From Marinitoga hydrogenitolerans DSM 16785 (GTDB taxonomy: Bacteria; Thermotogota; Thermotogae; Petrotogales; Petrotogaceae): a DNA stretch of 64,000 nt. The translations under genes and the position numbers were made by a program. How positions within the stretch are numbered: position 1 is the stretch's first letter; the number at the start of each line of letters is the position of its first letter. Positions 25,531-35,080 of the stretch are shown here, piece after piece. The stretch covers positions 23,040 through 87,039 of the forward strand of contig NZ_FQUI01000006.1 in the NCBI RefSeq assembly GCF_900129175.1, written 5' to 3'. Below the pieces are notes generated by a model. It was not told the origin of the DNA, ran no database searches, and saw nothing but the letters and a program-made list of their open reading frames with translations.

Positions 25531-26830
25531 CTTCATTACCCCCTAAAAGGATTCTTCCAAGTCTTGAGAAGAAACCTCCCTTTTTTTCTACTTTTTCTTC
25601 ATGAAAATTATTTTCAACATAATCTTTTGAATCTTCTATATATAATTTTGGTATATTTGTACCACTAAAATATAAATTTATAGTTCCTAAAATTGGTGAA
25701 AACAATGGATCTTTAAATAATTCATCTGCATTTTCAATATAAAAATTAGATGAATTGTTCGAGGCTACTCCTAACCTTGTTTGAGATCCCATAAAATCAG
25801 AAATAGTCTTTTCAATATTTTTTATTCTTGCTCCACCACCTGTATGAACTATACCTGCTTGAAGTCCTCCAGCTATTTCAAGTGTATTTTCATATTCTAA
25901 TTTAGCTAAATCACTATTTAATTTATTTATTATTTCTCGAGTTCTCGCAAAAACTATTTTATTAAGTAAATTCTGTGTAGTATATTCATAATGATCTCCA
26001 ACTAAACTCAAATAGTCAACTTTCTTCACAACTTTTGTATCTTGAAGACAAACTGCCTGTTCTTCAAGAAGTCTTAAAGCTTCTCCTTCAGATGTTTTTA
26101 AAACATGCATTAAATCTTTTAATACATATTCCATACCAACCTCAAAATCCAAATAAAATTTAGGGATTCCATCCTTGAAAATCAACATTCTTGCTTTTGA
26201 ATGTCCTAAATCTATAATACCAACACCAAGATTTCTATCTGAAGTATTTGTAACTCCATAAGCTGCTGCTAAAGTCGAATCATATATTGGAATTTCACCT
26301 TCTACTAAATTTTTTATTGTATTTCTAATAGGAGCAAAAGCATTTTCAGGTACCCAAATAACATTTATCACCGCATTTAAACTATAATTCGCAACAAAAG
26401 CTACCGGATTTTTTACCTTCTTATCATCCACCTCAAAATTCACAAATTTTATATCTAAAACCTCTTTATTTAATTCAGAATATTTTTGTTGTATATTTGA
26501 TTTAATTTTTTCTAAATCTCCTTCTGTGATTTCTTTTGGTTCAGAGAATTCTAATGTATAACTTTCTCTTGAAATTTTTAATTCATTAGTAGCATAAGAT
26601 AAAATTATTTCTATTTCTTTTGCTTTATTATTTTCCCCTTCTAAAGTATAAATAACATTTTCTATTTTTCTCCTTAATGCTTTCACATCTTGAACCTGTC
26701 CTTTTACAATCCCCTCAGCTCTCTCTATTGATTTGGAAATCATTTGAAATCTTCCTTTAACTTCCTCTAATGCTATACCTTTAATGAAAAAATTTCCGAC
26801 ATCAATTGCATAAATAACCTTTTTGGCCAT
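25520..26830 (-). CDS. ftsA: Cell division protein FtsA
   Basis: An actin-like ATPase that tethers FtsZ to the membrane. 436 residues. Phosphate-1 is YAIDVGNFFIKGIA, the SHS2-type insertion lies in domain 1C, phosphate-2 is GVGIIDLGHSKARM, and the adenosine motif is GIVHTGGGARI. The C-terminal GGFFSRLGRILLGG is an amphipathic membrane-targeting helix. It lies immediately before ftsZ with overlapping frames. Confidence 0.95.
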   Translation of the reverse strand: MAKKVIYAIDVGNFFIKGIALEEVKGRFQMISKSIERAEGIVKGQVQDVKALRRKIENVIYTLEGENNKAKEIEIILSYATNELKISRESYTLEFSEPKEITEGDLEKIKSNIQQKYSELNKEVLDIKFVNFEVDDKKVKNPVAFVANYSLNAVINVIWVPENAFAPIRNTIKNLVEGEIPIYDSTLAAAYGVTNTSDRNLGVGIIDLGHSKARMLIFKDGIPKFYLDFEVGMEYVLKDLMHVLKTSEGEALRLLEEQAVCLQDTKVVKKVDYLSLVGDHYEYTTQNLLNKIVFARTREIINKLNSDLAKLEYENTLEIAGGLQAGIVHTGGGARIKNIEKTISDFMGSQTRLGVASNNSSNFYIENADELFKDPLFSPILGTINLYFSGTNIPKLYIEDSKDYVENNFHEEKVEKKGGFFSRLGRILLGGNEDAI

Positions 26831-26840
26831 TTTATCCCTC

Positions 26841-27311
26841 CTAATAAATACTAATTAAACTACCTCCAGAAAGAAGATGATAATTCCCCGGTTCATATTT
26901 TTTTAATTTAATTATTATATCTTCAAAATTTTTTATAACATCTTTCCATGAATTAAAAAAAATTTTATAACCGACATTTATGTATAATATTTTTTTTTCA
27001 AAATCAATTCTCGAAATATAATTTAATTGATTTAAAGATAATTTTGACAATTCGTTTTTATAATTAAAATAATCATCAAAATTTATAAGAGGATATCCTA
27101 CTATAGGAACATCCGAAATTTTAAAAATTATTTCATCTTTATTTAAAAGTAGATACCTGCTATTAAATTTTACCACACATATAGGTTGTTGTATTGCTGC
27201 GATGTTAATCGTGTTTTTCTTTTGTGTAACAAAAAAACTGAAGATAATATAAAAAATAATAAAAATATACATCATCAATATTAACAGCAATAAAGAACGT
27301 GTGGCATTCAT
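26841..27311 (-). CDS. Small bitopic membrane protein upstream of ftsA, possible FtsQ/DivIB-like
   Basis: 156 residues. One N-terminal membrane helix (about 7-28) precedes an exported domain with alternating strands (RYLLLNKDEIIFKISDVPIVGYPLI, ISRIDFEKKILYINVGY) and the ending LKKYEPGNYHLLSGGSLISIY. The position directly before ftsA-ftsZ, the topology and the final strand pattern resemble FtsQ/DivIB, but no POTRA domain is evident and the protein is about 100 residues too short. The assignment rests on position and topology. The ATG abuts the gyrB stop codon. Confidence 0.7.
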   Translation of the reverse strand: MNATRSLLLLILMMYIFIIFYIIFSFFVTQKKNTINIAAIQQPICVVKFNSRYLLLNKDEIIFKISDVPIVGYPLINFDDYFNYKNELSKLSLNQLNYISRIDFEKKILYINVGYKIFFNSWKDVIKNFEDIIIKLKKYEPGNYHLLSGGSLISIY

Positions 27312-29234
27312 TTAAATATCTAGCTCCTTAATCTTTAAAGCATGTTCTTCTATAAATTCTCTTCTTGCTGATGGATCATTTCCCATCAATATTTCCAAAA
27401 TTTCTTCTGTTTCTACAAGATCATCAATATTAATTTGAACTAATTTTCTTTTTTCTGGATCCATTGTTGTGTCCCATAATTGATTAGAATTCATTTCACC
27501 AAGCCCTTTATATCTTTGTAATGAAAATTTTGGATACTCTTTCTTTAATTTTTCTAATTCTTCATCGCTATATAAATAAGCTTCAAATTTACCTGATTTA
27601 AATTTATATAAAGGTGGTTGTGCTGCATATATTCTTCCCTCTTTAATTAATTCAGGCATAAACCTGAAAAACAATGCTAATAACAATGTTCTTATGTGAG
27701 CTCCATCAACATCAGCATCTGTCATAATAATAATTTTTCCATATCTTAATTTATCTATATTAAAATTTTCTCCTATCCCAGTACCAATTGCTGATATAAT
27801 ATTTGAAACTTGTTCATTTTTCATTAATCTTTCAATATCATGTTTTTCAACATTAATTATTTTACCTCTTAATGGCAATATTGCTTGAAAATTTCTATCT
27901 CTAGCAGTTTTAGCATTACCACCAGCTGAATTTCCTTCAACAATAAATAATTCTGTCTCATCTAAATTGGTTGATGTACAGTCAGCAAGTTTTCCAGGAA
28001 GTGGTGAATTTTCAAAAATTGATTTTCTTTTTACTTTATCTCGAGCTTTTTTTGCGTTTATACGAGCTCTTGCAGCTTCTTTTATGCGTTCAAATATCAT
28101 TTTTGTATCTTTAGGATGAGAGTCCAGAAATTTAATTAAATATTCTGATAAAATTTCATTTACAGCAACCCTAACTTCTTTACTTCCTAATTTAGCTTTC
28201 GTCTGACCTTCAAAAACTGGGTCTGGAAGCTTAATACTCAAAATTGCAATTAATCCTTCTCTTACATCTTCACCAGTAAAATTGGCTTCTTTTTCTTTTA
28301 AAAATTTATTCTTACGGGCATATTCATTCATTATTCTTGTTAAAGTTGTTTTAAAAGCTGATTCATGTTCTCCACCTTCAATAGTTCTTATATTATTTAC
28401 ATAGCTATATAAATGTGGAAAATCATTTCGTGTATACATCATTGAAAATTCAACTATAATATCAGAAAAATTTTCACCTCTTGGATTTTTTACAGCCCCT
28501 TTTCCAAAAATAGGATTTTCATGTATTGGCATTTTTTTATTCTTTTTAATCAAATGCTCTAAAAATTCTGATATGCCTTTTTCAAATTTAAATACATTTT
28601 TTTTATTTCTTTTTTCATCTATAAATTCTATTTCTAAACCAGGATTTAAAAATGCTAATTCCCTTAATCTACTTTCAATAATTTGTCCTTCTACTTCAAT
28701 ATCGCCATTTTCAAATATTTCAGAATCTGGTTTAAATTTTATATGTGTTCCAGTTTTATTTGTATCACTTAATATTTCTACTTCAGTTAGCTTAATTCCT
28801 CTTGAATATTTTTGATAATATATCTTTCCATTTCTATGAACCCAAACCTCTAAATATTCAGATAAAGCATTAACAACAGAAGCACCAACACCATGCAATC
28901 CACCACTTATTTTATAAGTAGCATTATCAAATTTACCGCCAGCATGTAGTGTTGTAAACACAACTTCTAGTGTATCTTTTTTTTCAGTTGGATGTGGCCC
29001 TACAGGAATTCCTCTTCCGTTGTCTATAATTTCTATAGAATTATCACTATTTATTTTAACTACAATTTTACTACAAAAACCACTCATATATTCATCAACA
29101 CTATTATCTACTATTTCATATACTAAATGATTTAATCCTGATTTCCCAATAGAACCTATATACATACCAGGTCTTTTTCTAACAGGTTCTAAACCTTTTA
29201 AAACTTTAATATTTTCTTGGGAATATTGACTCAT
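27312..29234 (-). CDS. gyrB: DNA gyrase subunit B
   Basis: The ATPase subunit of type II topoisomerase. 640 residues. The GHKL domain has VYEIVDNSVDEYM, DNGRGIPVG and SGGLHGVGASVVNALS. The transducer has the conserved QTK (EGQTKAKLG). The TOPRIM domain has FIVEGNSAGG, PLRGKIINV and MTDADVDGAHIRTLLL. The C-terminus QRYKGLGEMN...LWDTTMDP supports GyrB over ParE, although the two cannot be separated fully. The ATG overlaps the DUF721 stop by one base. Confidence 0.95.
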   Translation of the reverse strand: MSQYSQENIKVLKGLEPVRKRPGMYIGSIGKSGLNHLVYEIVDNSVDEYMSGFCSKIVVKINSDNSIEIIDNGRGIPVGPHPTEKKDTLEVVFTTLHAGGKFDNATYKISGGLHGVGASVVNALSEYLEVWVHRNGKIYYQKYSRGIKLTEVEILSDTNKTGTHIKFKPDSEIFENGDIEVEGQIIESRLRELAFLNPGLEIEFIDEKRNKKNVFKFEKGISEFLEHLIKKNKKMPIHENPIFGKGAVKNPRGENFSDIIVEFSMMYTRNDFPHLYSYVNNIRTIEGGEHESAFKTTLTRIMNEYARKNKFLKEKEANFTGEDVREGLIAILSIKLPDPVFEGQTKAKLGSKEVRVAVNEILSEYLIKFLDSHPKDTKMIFERIKEAARARINAKKARDKVKRKSIFENSPLPGKLADCTSTNLDETELFIVEGNSAGGNAKTARDRNFQAILPLRGKIINVEKHDIERLMKNEQVSNIISAIGTGIGENFNIDKLRYGKIIIMTDADVDGAHIRTLLLALFFRFMPELIKEGRIYAAQPPLYKFKSGKFEAYLYSDEELEKLKKEYPKFSLQRYKGLGEMNSNQLWDTTMDPEKRKLVQINIDDLVETEEILEILMGNDPSARREFIEEHALKIKELDI

Positions 29235-29530
29235 TAACTAACACCTCCGGAAAATTTTATATCTTTTATCTTATCATATTCAAGTTTATTATTAATATCT
29301 ATTAAAATTCTTTTCTTTTTAAATACAATTTCTTGCTTAATATAATTATCATTTACATACAAAAAAAGTGTGGAGGTTTTCAAATCTACATTAACCACCT
29401 CCACTGAGGTTAAACCATATTTCTCAAAAACATTTTTTATTATATTTTTTAAGTCTTTTATCATCAAAACCTTTTTTAATACGTTATTTTGGCGTCCTAA
29501 ATCTTTAAGAATTTCATTTAATTCTTTCAT
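29234..29530 (-). CDS. DUF721/DciA-like protein
   Basis: 98 residues. The pattern is ELNEILKDLG at the start, TSTLFLYVNDNYIKQEIVFKKKRILIDIN in the middle and IKDIKFSGG at the end. It matches the small DUF721 domain, whose DciA members load replicative helicase and often lie next to gyrB. It is short and divergent, so the helicase-loader role is inferred mainly from fold pattern and position. ATG 29530 follows GGGAGTAAA; the longer open frame upstream lies inside the aminotransferase gene and lacks a ribosome site. Confidence 0.75.
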   Translation of the reverse strand: MKELNEILKDLGRQNNVLKKVLMIKDLKNIIKNVFEKYGLTSVEVVNVDLKTSTLFLYVNDNYIKQEIVFKKKRILIDINNKLEYDKIKDIKFSGGVS

Positions 29531-29531
29531 T

Positions 29532-30353
29532 TTACTCCCAATACTCATTATTAGCAATAATAAAATCTTGCCAGTAATTAATAAGCGTTTCCGTTGAAAT
29601 CCCTGGAGCATTAAATGTAAAATTAGGAACAATCCTTCTAACTGGTATTATTCCAACACTAGTATGAGTCAAAAAAATTTCATCTGCAGAAAGCAGTTCC
29701 CATACCTCTATATTTCTCTCTTCAAAATCCATATTAAAACTTTCTATTAATTCTAAAACTATTTTTCTTGTAACTCCCGGTAAAATCCCGGCAGAAATTG
29801 GAGGAGTCGTTATTACTCCAGCAGTTACAATAAAAATATTAGATTTAGTACCCTCAGTAACATATCCAAATTCATTTAAAACAATAGAATCATAATAGGC
29901 ATTATATTTTTGCCTTAAATACATACTATATCCGTTCAATGTTGTTTTTACATAATATGGAATCACTGGATTTTTTGGTTTTCTCTCGCGAGAAATTGTA
30001 AGAACAACACCACTTTCTCTTAAATCATCAATTTCTCTTATCGGTTCTATAAAGGCATAAAAAGTTTTTTCTTTAGACGTATATTTATTTATCAATATTT
30101 TTATTCTCACATCATTTTTGCAATTAAAGTTTTTTATGCCACTTATTAATGTGTTTTTTAAAATTTCGTATTCTGGAACTTCCAAACCTAAAAACATCGC
30201 AGATTTTTTTAATCTCTCATAATGAAAACGAAGAGCAAAAATATTTTTATTATAAGTCCTCAATGTTTCATAAGTAGAATAACCATTAAAAAGGTCAAAA
30301 TCTTCATTTTTATATATTGTTTTTTCAATCCAATTTTTAGAATTATAAAACAC
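29532..30353 (-). CDS. Class IV PLP aminotransferase / aminodeoxychorismate lyase-like
   Basis: 273 residues of fold-type IV. Domain 1 has NGYSTYETLRTYN and LRFHYERLKKSA. The PLP lysine is in PYYVKTTLNGYSMYLRQ. The cofactor-binding NEFGYVTEGTKSNIFIV, GILPGVTRK and the region containing EIFLTHTSVGIIPV follow. It could be a branched-chain or D-amino acid aminotransferase, or PabC; no folate genes are nearby. It overlaps mtaB by 11 bases. Confidence 0.87.
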   Translation of the reverse strand: MFYNSKNWIEKTIYKNEDFDLFNGYSTYETLRTYNKNIFALRFHYERLKKSAMFLGLEVPEYEILKNTLISGIKNFNCKNDVRIKILINKYTSKEKTFYAFIEPIREIDDLRESGVVLTISRERKPKNPVIPYYVKTTLNGYSMYLRQKYNAYYDSIVLNEFGYVTEGTKSNIFIVTAGVITTPPISAGILPGVTRKIVLELIESFNMDFEERNIEVWELLSADEIFLTHTSVGIIPVRRIVPNFTFNAPGISTETLINYWQDFIIANNEYWE

Positions 30354-31629
30354 GTGAAATCACCCCAGTACTATCAAAGTTTTCTATCATAACATTATAA
30401 AAAACATTATTGTTCAATATTCCATTTATTTTATGATAAATATAATATTCATCATAACCAAAACTTTTATTACCTTCAACTTTTTCTATTAAAACTTTTA
30501 CCCTTTTCCCTGTTAAATGTTTTATATATTTATTTGTTGATTGACTAATATATTTTTGCAGTTCTTTCATGCGATTTTTTTTAATGTTTCCAGGAATTTG
30601 ATTTTTCATCCTTGCCGCTTTAGTATTAGGTCTGCTTGAATATCTAAATGCATGTATACGTGAAAAATTATATTTATTTAAAAAAGTAATTAACTTTTCA
30701 AAATCGTTTTCAGTTTCCCCAGGAAATCCAACTATCAAATCAGCTGATATAGAAAAATCCGGGTTTATAGTATATATCATATCAAATAATTTATATAAAT
30801 ATTCTTCTGTATATTTTCTTCCCATAGTTTTTAAAATAGTAGTTGAAACATGCTGTAAAGATAAATGTATATGTTTTTCAAATATTGAACTATTATTTAA
30901 CAGTTCAATAAATTCTTTATCTATAAAATCTGGATATAAAGAGCTTATCCTAAATCTTATTTCTTTACTTTCAAATTCATTGTTTATATCAAATATCAAT
31001 TTTTTTAAATTATAACTCGTTCTATACCCAAAATATGATAGGTTAATCCCTGTAAACACTACCTCTTTTATGCCTTGCGAATAAATATTTTTAATACTTT
31101 CAAAAATTTCTTTTTTTTCAACACTTCTAATTTTATTTCCTCTAGCAAAAATAATTCTACAATATGCACAAAATTCCATACATCCTTCTTCAATTGGAAG
31201 AAAATATCTTGAATATGAGTTATATGGCTTAGTTGGAATAAATAGTTTCTCATCATTTTTATTCCAATATGCTTTTTCAACAAATACTCCATTTTTATCG
31301 ATATATTTTTCAATGTATTTTTTTTCTAAATTTCCTAATATTAAATCTGCTCCAGCTTTTCTTATTTCATCCACACTTGTATGTGAATAGCATCCAACAA
31401 CAACGACTTTTTTATTTTTATTTTCTCTTTTAATGCTTCGTATTAGTTGTTTAATCTTCCTTTCAGCTTCTTTGGTTACAGTACAAGAATTAATCAACAC
31501 ATAATCACTGTTTTTGCCTTTTTTGTCATACTCTACAAAAAAATTTAATTGTTGTAATTTTTCTCCAATATATTCACTCTCTGCTTGATTTAATTTACAT
31601 CCATAAGTAATTATATCTATTTTTTTCAC
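30343..31629 (-). CDS. mtaB: tRNA t6A37 methylthiotransferase MtaB
   Basis: A radical SAM enzyme that converts t6A to ms2t6A at position 37 of ANN-decoding tRNAs. 428 residues. The N-terminal MTTase domain has TYGCKLNQAESE, INSCTVT and VVVGCYSH (three cluster-binding cysteines). The radical SAM motif CMEFCAYC is near residue 151-158. A C-terminal TRAM-like part follows. YGCKLNQ and overall size favour MtaB over MiaB or RimO. Confidence 0.93.
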   Translation of the reverse strand: MKKIDIITYGCKLNQAESEYIGEKLQQLNFFVEYDKKGKNSDYVLINSCTVTKEAERKIKQLIRSIKRENKNKKVVVVGCYSHTSVDEIRKAGADLILGNLEKKYIEKYIDKNGVFVEKAYWNKNDEKLFIPTKPYNSYSRYFLPIEEGCMEFCAYCRIIFARGNKIRSVEKKEIFESIKNIYSQGIKEVVFTGINLSYFGYRTSYNLKKLIFDINNEFESKEIRFRISSLYPDFIDKEFIELLNNSSIFEKHIHLSLQHVSTTILKTMGRKYTEEYLYKLFDMIYTINPDFSISADLIVGFPGETENDFEKLITFLNKYNFSRIHAFRYSSRPNTKAARMKNQIPGNIKKNRMKELQKYISQSTNKYIKHLTGKRVKVLIEKVEGNKSFGYDEYYIYHKINGILNNNVFYNVMIENFDSTGVISRVL

Positions 31630-32081
31630 GGCTCTTTTAATATCCCCTTTGCAGCAAGACTCAATAATTTTATTCTTCTCACAATACCAACTAATCTATT
31701 ATCATAATCAACAACTGGAACAATTTTTAAACTATTTTTGATTATTACATCTGCAACATGTAAAGCAGTGTCATCATAATAAACTTTTGTTGGATTTTTA
31801 TCCATAATGTCCGATACTGTTTTGTGAAGAATATTTCCTAATCCTTTAATAAATTGTTGTGAATCCGGAATAAACGATGTAGATTGCATCAAAGAAAGGT
31901 ATCCCGGTATAGACGCCTTAATAACCATAGATTCACTCAGTAATCCTACAAGATGAAATTCTGTATCAACAATAGGAAAAGCTGAATAACCATGTCTCTC
32001 ACATAATATGATAAATCGTTCTATAGTAACATCTTCAACCAAAGATGTGACATCTTTTAACATTATATCTTCTACTCTCAC
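31626..32081 (-). CDS. CBS-domain protein
   Basis: 151 residues made of two CBS motifs (about 5-55 and 88-148: VEDIMLKDVTSL, then VSDIMDKNPTKV). Such stand-alone pairs bind adenine nucleotides and act as energy sensors. Partner unknown. It is sandwiched with one- and four-base overlaps between a sugar kinase and mtaB, so it may sense nucleotides for the kinase. Confidence 0.87.
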   Translation of the reverse strand: MRVEDIMLKDVTSLVEDVTIERFIILCERHGYSAFPIVDTEFHLVGLLSESMVIKASIPGYLSLMQSTSFIPDSQQFIKGLGNILHKTVSDIMDKNPTKVYYDDTALHVADVIIKNSLKIVPVVDYDNRLVGIVRRIKLLSLAAKGILKEP

Positions 32082-33037
32082 TATTTCACCTTCTTTACTT
32101 CGAAATAATTAAAGTATTTATTGATTTCTTCAATATTTTCAATATATTTTTCAACATGATGAACTTTTGCAATAGCTGTTGCCATTCCAAATTTTGCAGC
32201 TTCCAAATAATTATATCCGTTTTTTAAAATATGATATATTATACCCGTCATAAAAGAATCTCCAACTCCAAATAAATGAGATCTATCAATAGTCTCATTA
32301 ACTTTAAATAACCATACTCCCTCATTTGTAGCGATAACATCACCCTCAACATGATAACTTAAAACTGACAATTTGGCTCCATGTTTAATAATATCTTCTG
32401 CGGCATAAATATAATCTTCCATATCTTTTAAGTTTCTATCAAAATACTTTTTTTCTTTTCTCAAATCTACTCTAACAACTGCTGGACAAGCTTTTTCTAC
32501 TGCTTCATTAAAATGTTCTCCATTAGATTCCATATAAGTTGTAATCCCTCTTCTCTTTGCCATAGAAACCAATTTTGAATAAATATCTTTAGGAGTATTT
32601 GGCGGAACACTTCCAGAAATTAAAACGTGCTCAACTAGAGATAATGAATTTTCATATCTTTGAATAAAATGTTCAATATCTATTTCTTGTAATCGTGGCC
32701 CACTAGAATTAATTTGAGTAATTGTGTGATTTTTTAAATCTAATATAGCAATATTTTCACGCGTTTCTTCTTCGACAAAAATAAAGTTAGCTGTAATATT
32801 TCTATCTTCTAATAATTTCTCTAAAAAAACTCTTCCAATAAAGCCGCCTAAAAATCCCAAAGCCATATTTTCTATTCCTAACTTACTAAGCATTTTTGAT
32901 ACATTCACACCTTTTCCACCCGGTTCCATAACTGCATTTGAGGGGTTCGATATTCTAAACATTTGACCACATTTAAAATCTTCTACTATTATTTCTCTAT
33001 CAAGAGAAGGATTTAACGTTACTGTCATTACATCCAT
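32081..33037 (-). CDS. PfkB-family sugar-phosphate kinase (1-phosphofructokinase-like)
   Basis: 318 residues. N-terminal TLNPSLDREIIV and PGGKGVNVSKMLSKLG are typical of the 1-phosphofructokinase/tagatose-6-phosphate kinase branch. The catalytic motif usually written GAGDS reads GVGDSFMTG here and keeps the Asp base. It may phosphorylate fructose 1-phosphate or a similar sugar phosphate. No PTS genes are adjacent. AGGGGGT lies 8 bases before the ATG. First gene of the 12-gene minus-strand operon. Confidence 0.87.
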   Translation of the reverse strand: MDVMTVTLNPSLDREIIVEDFKCGQMFRISNPSNAVMEPGGKGVNVSKMLSKLGIENMALGFLGGFIGRVFLEKLLEDRNITANFIFVEEETRENIAILDLKNHTITQINSSGPRLQEIDIEHFIQRYENSLSLVEHVLISGSVPPNTPKDIYSKLVSMAKRRGITTYMESNGEHFNEAVEKACPAVVRVDLRKEKKYFDRNLKDMEDYIYAAEDIIKHGAKLSVLSYHVEGDVIATNEGVWLFKVNETIDRSHLFGVGDSFMTGIIYHILKNGYNYLEAAKFGMATAIAKVHHVEKYIENIEEINKYFNYFEVKKVK

Positions 33038-33076
33038 GTTTTAACCCCCTAAATATATAGTATTTTTTTCACTTTA

Positions 33077-33085
33077 ATTATACCA
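33077..33085 (-). promoter_or_regulatory. Extended -10 promoter of the 12-gene operon
   Basis: On the minus strand TGG-TATAAT, about 40 bases before the PfkB-kinase start; the -35 is weak. No other promoter or terminator is evident between here and DUF5685. Confidence 0.55.
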
Positions 33086-33141
33086 CAAATCGTTCAATTA
33101 TAGACATATTTAATACAATTAAAATCTGAATTTTATAATTT

Positions 33142-34632
33142 TTATAACTTATTTTTATTTATAAAATGAATTATATTTTTTAAATATTTAATTCCAAAGA
33201 AATATGAAGAGAGCAAGTAAATGCTGCTACCAATAAGAATTAAAAATATTGTATATAAATTTGAAGCGTACATATTTTTTGAAAAATATAAAATTACGCT
33301 CATAATAAAAGTAGATAACACAATTTTAATAATATCCACATAATCTTTTTTATTAAATTGCGAAAAGAAATCCCAACCTAAAATTAACATACCAACTAAA
33401 CCAGAAATGCTGGTTGCTAAACCTATTCCTGCTACACCCATATATCTTACAAGACCTATATCCAGAACAATATTTATCAAAACCATAACAAATGAAATTC
33501 TTGTGGGTTTTTTTGTATTTAATTTAGAATAAAAATTTCTAACTAGAATCCCATGAATTGAATAAAAAATAATACCTATTGAATACATCACAAGTGTAAA
33601 AGAAGTTATCAATGTATCTTCTTTTGTGAAATTACCACGTTGGTATATGAGTTTTATGATTTCTCTACTTAAAACAACTAATCCTGATGATGCTGGTATA
33701 GTTAAAAAAAGCGAAATTAATATAGCATCTTTAAATTCTTGAATAAATTTTTCTTTTTGATTATTAAAAGAAAGTTTTGATAATCTTGGTAAAATCACAT
33801 TAGCTATACTTACAGAGAAAATAGCTAAAGGTAATTGATATAATCTTAAAGCATATTGTATAGTAGCAACTCCTCCTTCACCTGCCCACGTTGCAACATT
33901 TGTATCTACTATACTATTTATATGAGATATAGCGACCCCAAAAAACGCTGGAATAAAAAGTTTCATTATTTCATTTACATATTCTTTTTTTAACGAAAAA
34001 TAATAATGAAAATGCCCTTTCTTTTTCACATAAACAAACAAGAAAATCATTTGGAAAAATCCACCCATAAGGAATCCAATAGTTGGTCCATATATTTTAA
34101 TTGAAAATACATATGAAAATATTATACCTAATATAGTAAAAATGTTCGTAATTGCTGGAGAAACAGCTGAAACAAAAAAATTATTTTCATTATATAAAAT
34201 ACCTGAAAATATAGACCAAATTGAAATAAATGTAATAAATGGAAAAGTTATTTTCATAAGATTAGAAGATAATTCAAAATAATCATTACTTAGACCGCTA
34301 CCAAGTATTTTTACAAAAATAGGTGAAAAGAAATATACTATTACATATAAACTAAATGTAATTATCAATAAAAAATTAATTGCTGTGCTGGCAAAAATGT
34401 CAGCATCTTTATTTTTTTTCCTTGTATATAACGGAACAAATACAGTTGAAAAAGCACCCTCAGCAAATATACGTCTTAAAAAAAATGGTAATAATATAGC
34501 GATTATATACGCATCATATTCACCACTTCTACCAAAATAATACGCAAACAAAATATCTCTAAATAACCCTAAAAATCTACTAACCATTGTAGCTGAAGCA
34601 AATATAGCTGTAAATTTTAACAACTCAGACAT
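33142..34632 (-). CDS. murJ: Lipid II flippase MurJ
   Basis: 496 residues with about 14 membrane segments of the MOP/MviN family. The N-terminal ASATMVSRFLGLFRDILFAYYFG and LRRIFAEGAFSTVFVPLY are signature stretches of MurJ, with the conserved Arg residues that line the cavity. It flips lipid-linked peptidoglycan precursor across the membrane. GGAGG lies before the ATG. It follows the terminator at 34651-34680 and so probably has some read-through transcription. Confidence 0.93.
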   Translation of the reverse strand: MSELLKFTAIFASATMVSRFLGLFRDILFAYYFGRSGEYDAYIIAILLPFFLRRIFAEGAFSTVFVPLYTRKKNKDADIFASTAINFLLIITFSLYVIVYFFSPIFVKILGSGLSNDYFELSSNLMKITFPFITFISIWSIFSGILYNENNFFVSAVSPAITNIFTILGIIFSYVFSIKIYGPTIGFLMGGFFQMIFLFVYVKKKGHFHYYFSLKKEYVNEIMKLFIPAFFGVAISHINSIVDTNVATWAGEGGVATIQYALRLYQLPLAIFSVSIANVILPRLSKLSFNNQKEKFIQEFKDAILISLFLTIPASSGLVVLSREIIKLIYQRGNFTKEDTLITSFTLVMYSIGIIFYSIHGILVRNFYSKLNTKKPTRISFVMVLINIVLDIGLVRYMGVAGIGLATSISGLVGMLILGWDFFSQFNKKDYVDIIKIVLSTFIMSVILYFSKNMYASNLYTIFLILIGSSIYLLSSYFFGIKYLKNIIHFINKNKL

Positions 34633-34650
34633 CGAATAACCTCCTAATAC

Positions 34651-34680
34651 TAAAATAAAGCCTGAACAGGCTTTATTTTA
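34651..34680 (-). terminator. Terminator between the CoA-binding gene and murJ
   Basis: A 14-bp perfect inverted repeat, TAAAATAAAGCCTG/CAGGCTTTATTTTA, with two central bases. T-rich on the minus strand. Confidence 0.75.
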
Positions 34681-34689
34681 GTAAACAAA

Positions 34690-35067
34690 TTATATTGTCT
34701 CTACCATAATACACTTATGAAATAAATATTCAATTTCAGGATCATCTTGCGATTCTAAATATTCTTTTATTTCTTTAGATTCCGCACCTGGTTGATACCA
34801 AAATTTTTTAAATCCATTTTCATAAGCCTCTTTGGTAATCTTTAACCCTATTTTAGGCGGAACAACAAAATTCAAAATATCTACTTCTGGCAAGTCTTTT
34901 ACTGATTTATACGTTTTTATACCTTCAATTTCATCATAATTAGGTGTAACTGGAAAAACTTCATATCCTTTAGACACCAAATCTTTCAAAATTTTATAGC
35001 CAAATTTCGACTTATTAGTTGTTGCTCCAATTAACGCTATTTTTTTTATTTTGCTTACATCAAACAC
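34690..35067 (-). CDS. CoA-binding domain protein
   Basis: 125 residues of a Rossmann-type CoA_binding_2 domain. It has KKIALIGATTNKSKFGYKILKDL, VFPVTPNYDEIEGIKTYKSV, DILNFVVPPKIGL, and FWYQPGAESKEI near the end. The fold resembles the succinyl-CoA synthetase alpha-subunit CoA site. The role in the cell is not known. Last gene before the terminator. Confidence 0.88.
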   Translation of the reverse strand: MFDVSKIKKIALIGATTNKSKFGYKILKDLVSKGYEVFPVTPNYDEIEGIKTYKSVKDLPEVDILNFVVPPKIGLKITKEAYENGFKKFWYQPGAESKEIKEYLESQDDPEIEYLFHKCIMVETI

Positions 35068-35080
35068 TTTTTATCCCTCC

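Noticed and set aside
33141..33142. Terminator directly after murJ
   Set aside because: The sequence before the PfkB-kinase promoter is AT-rich but has no convincing stem followed by a T-run.
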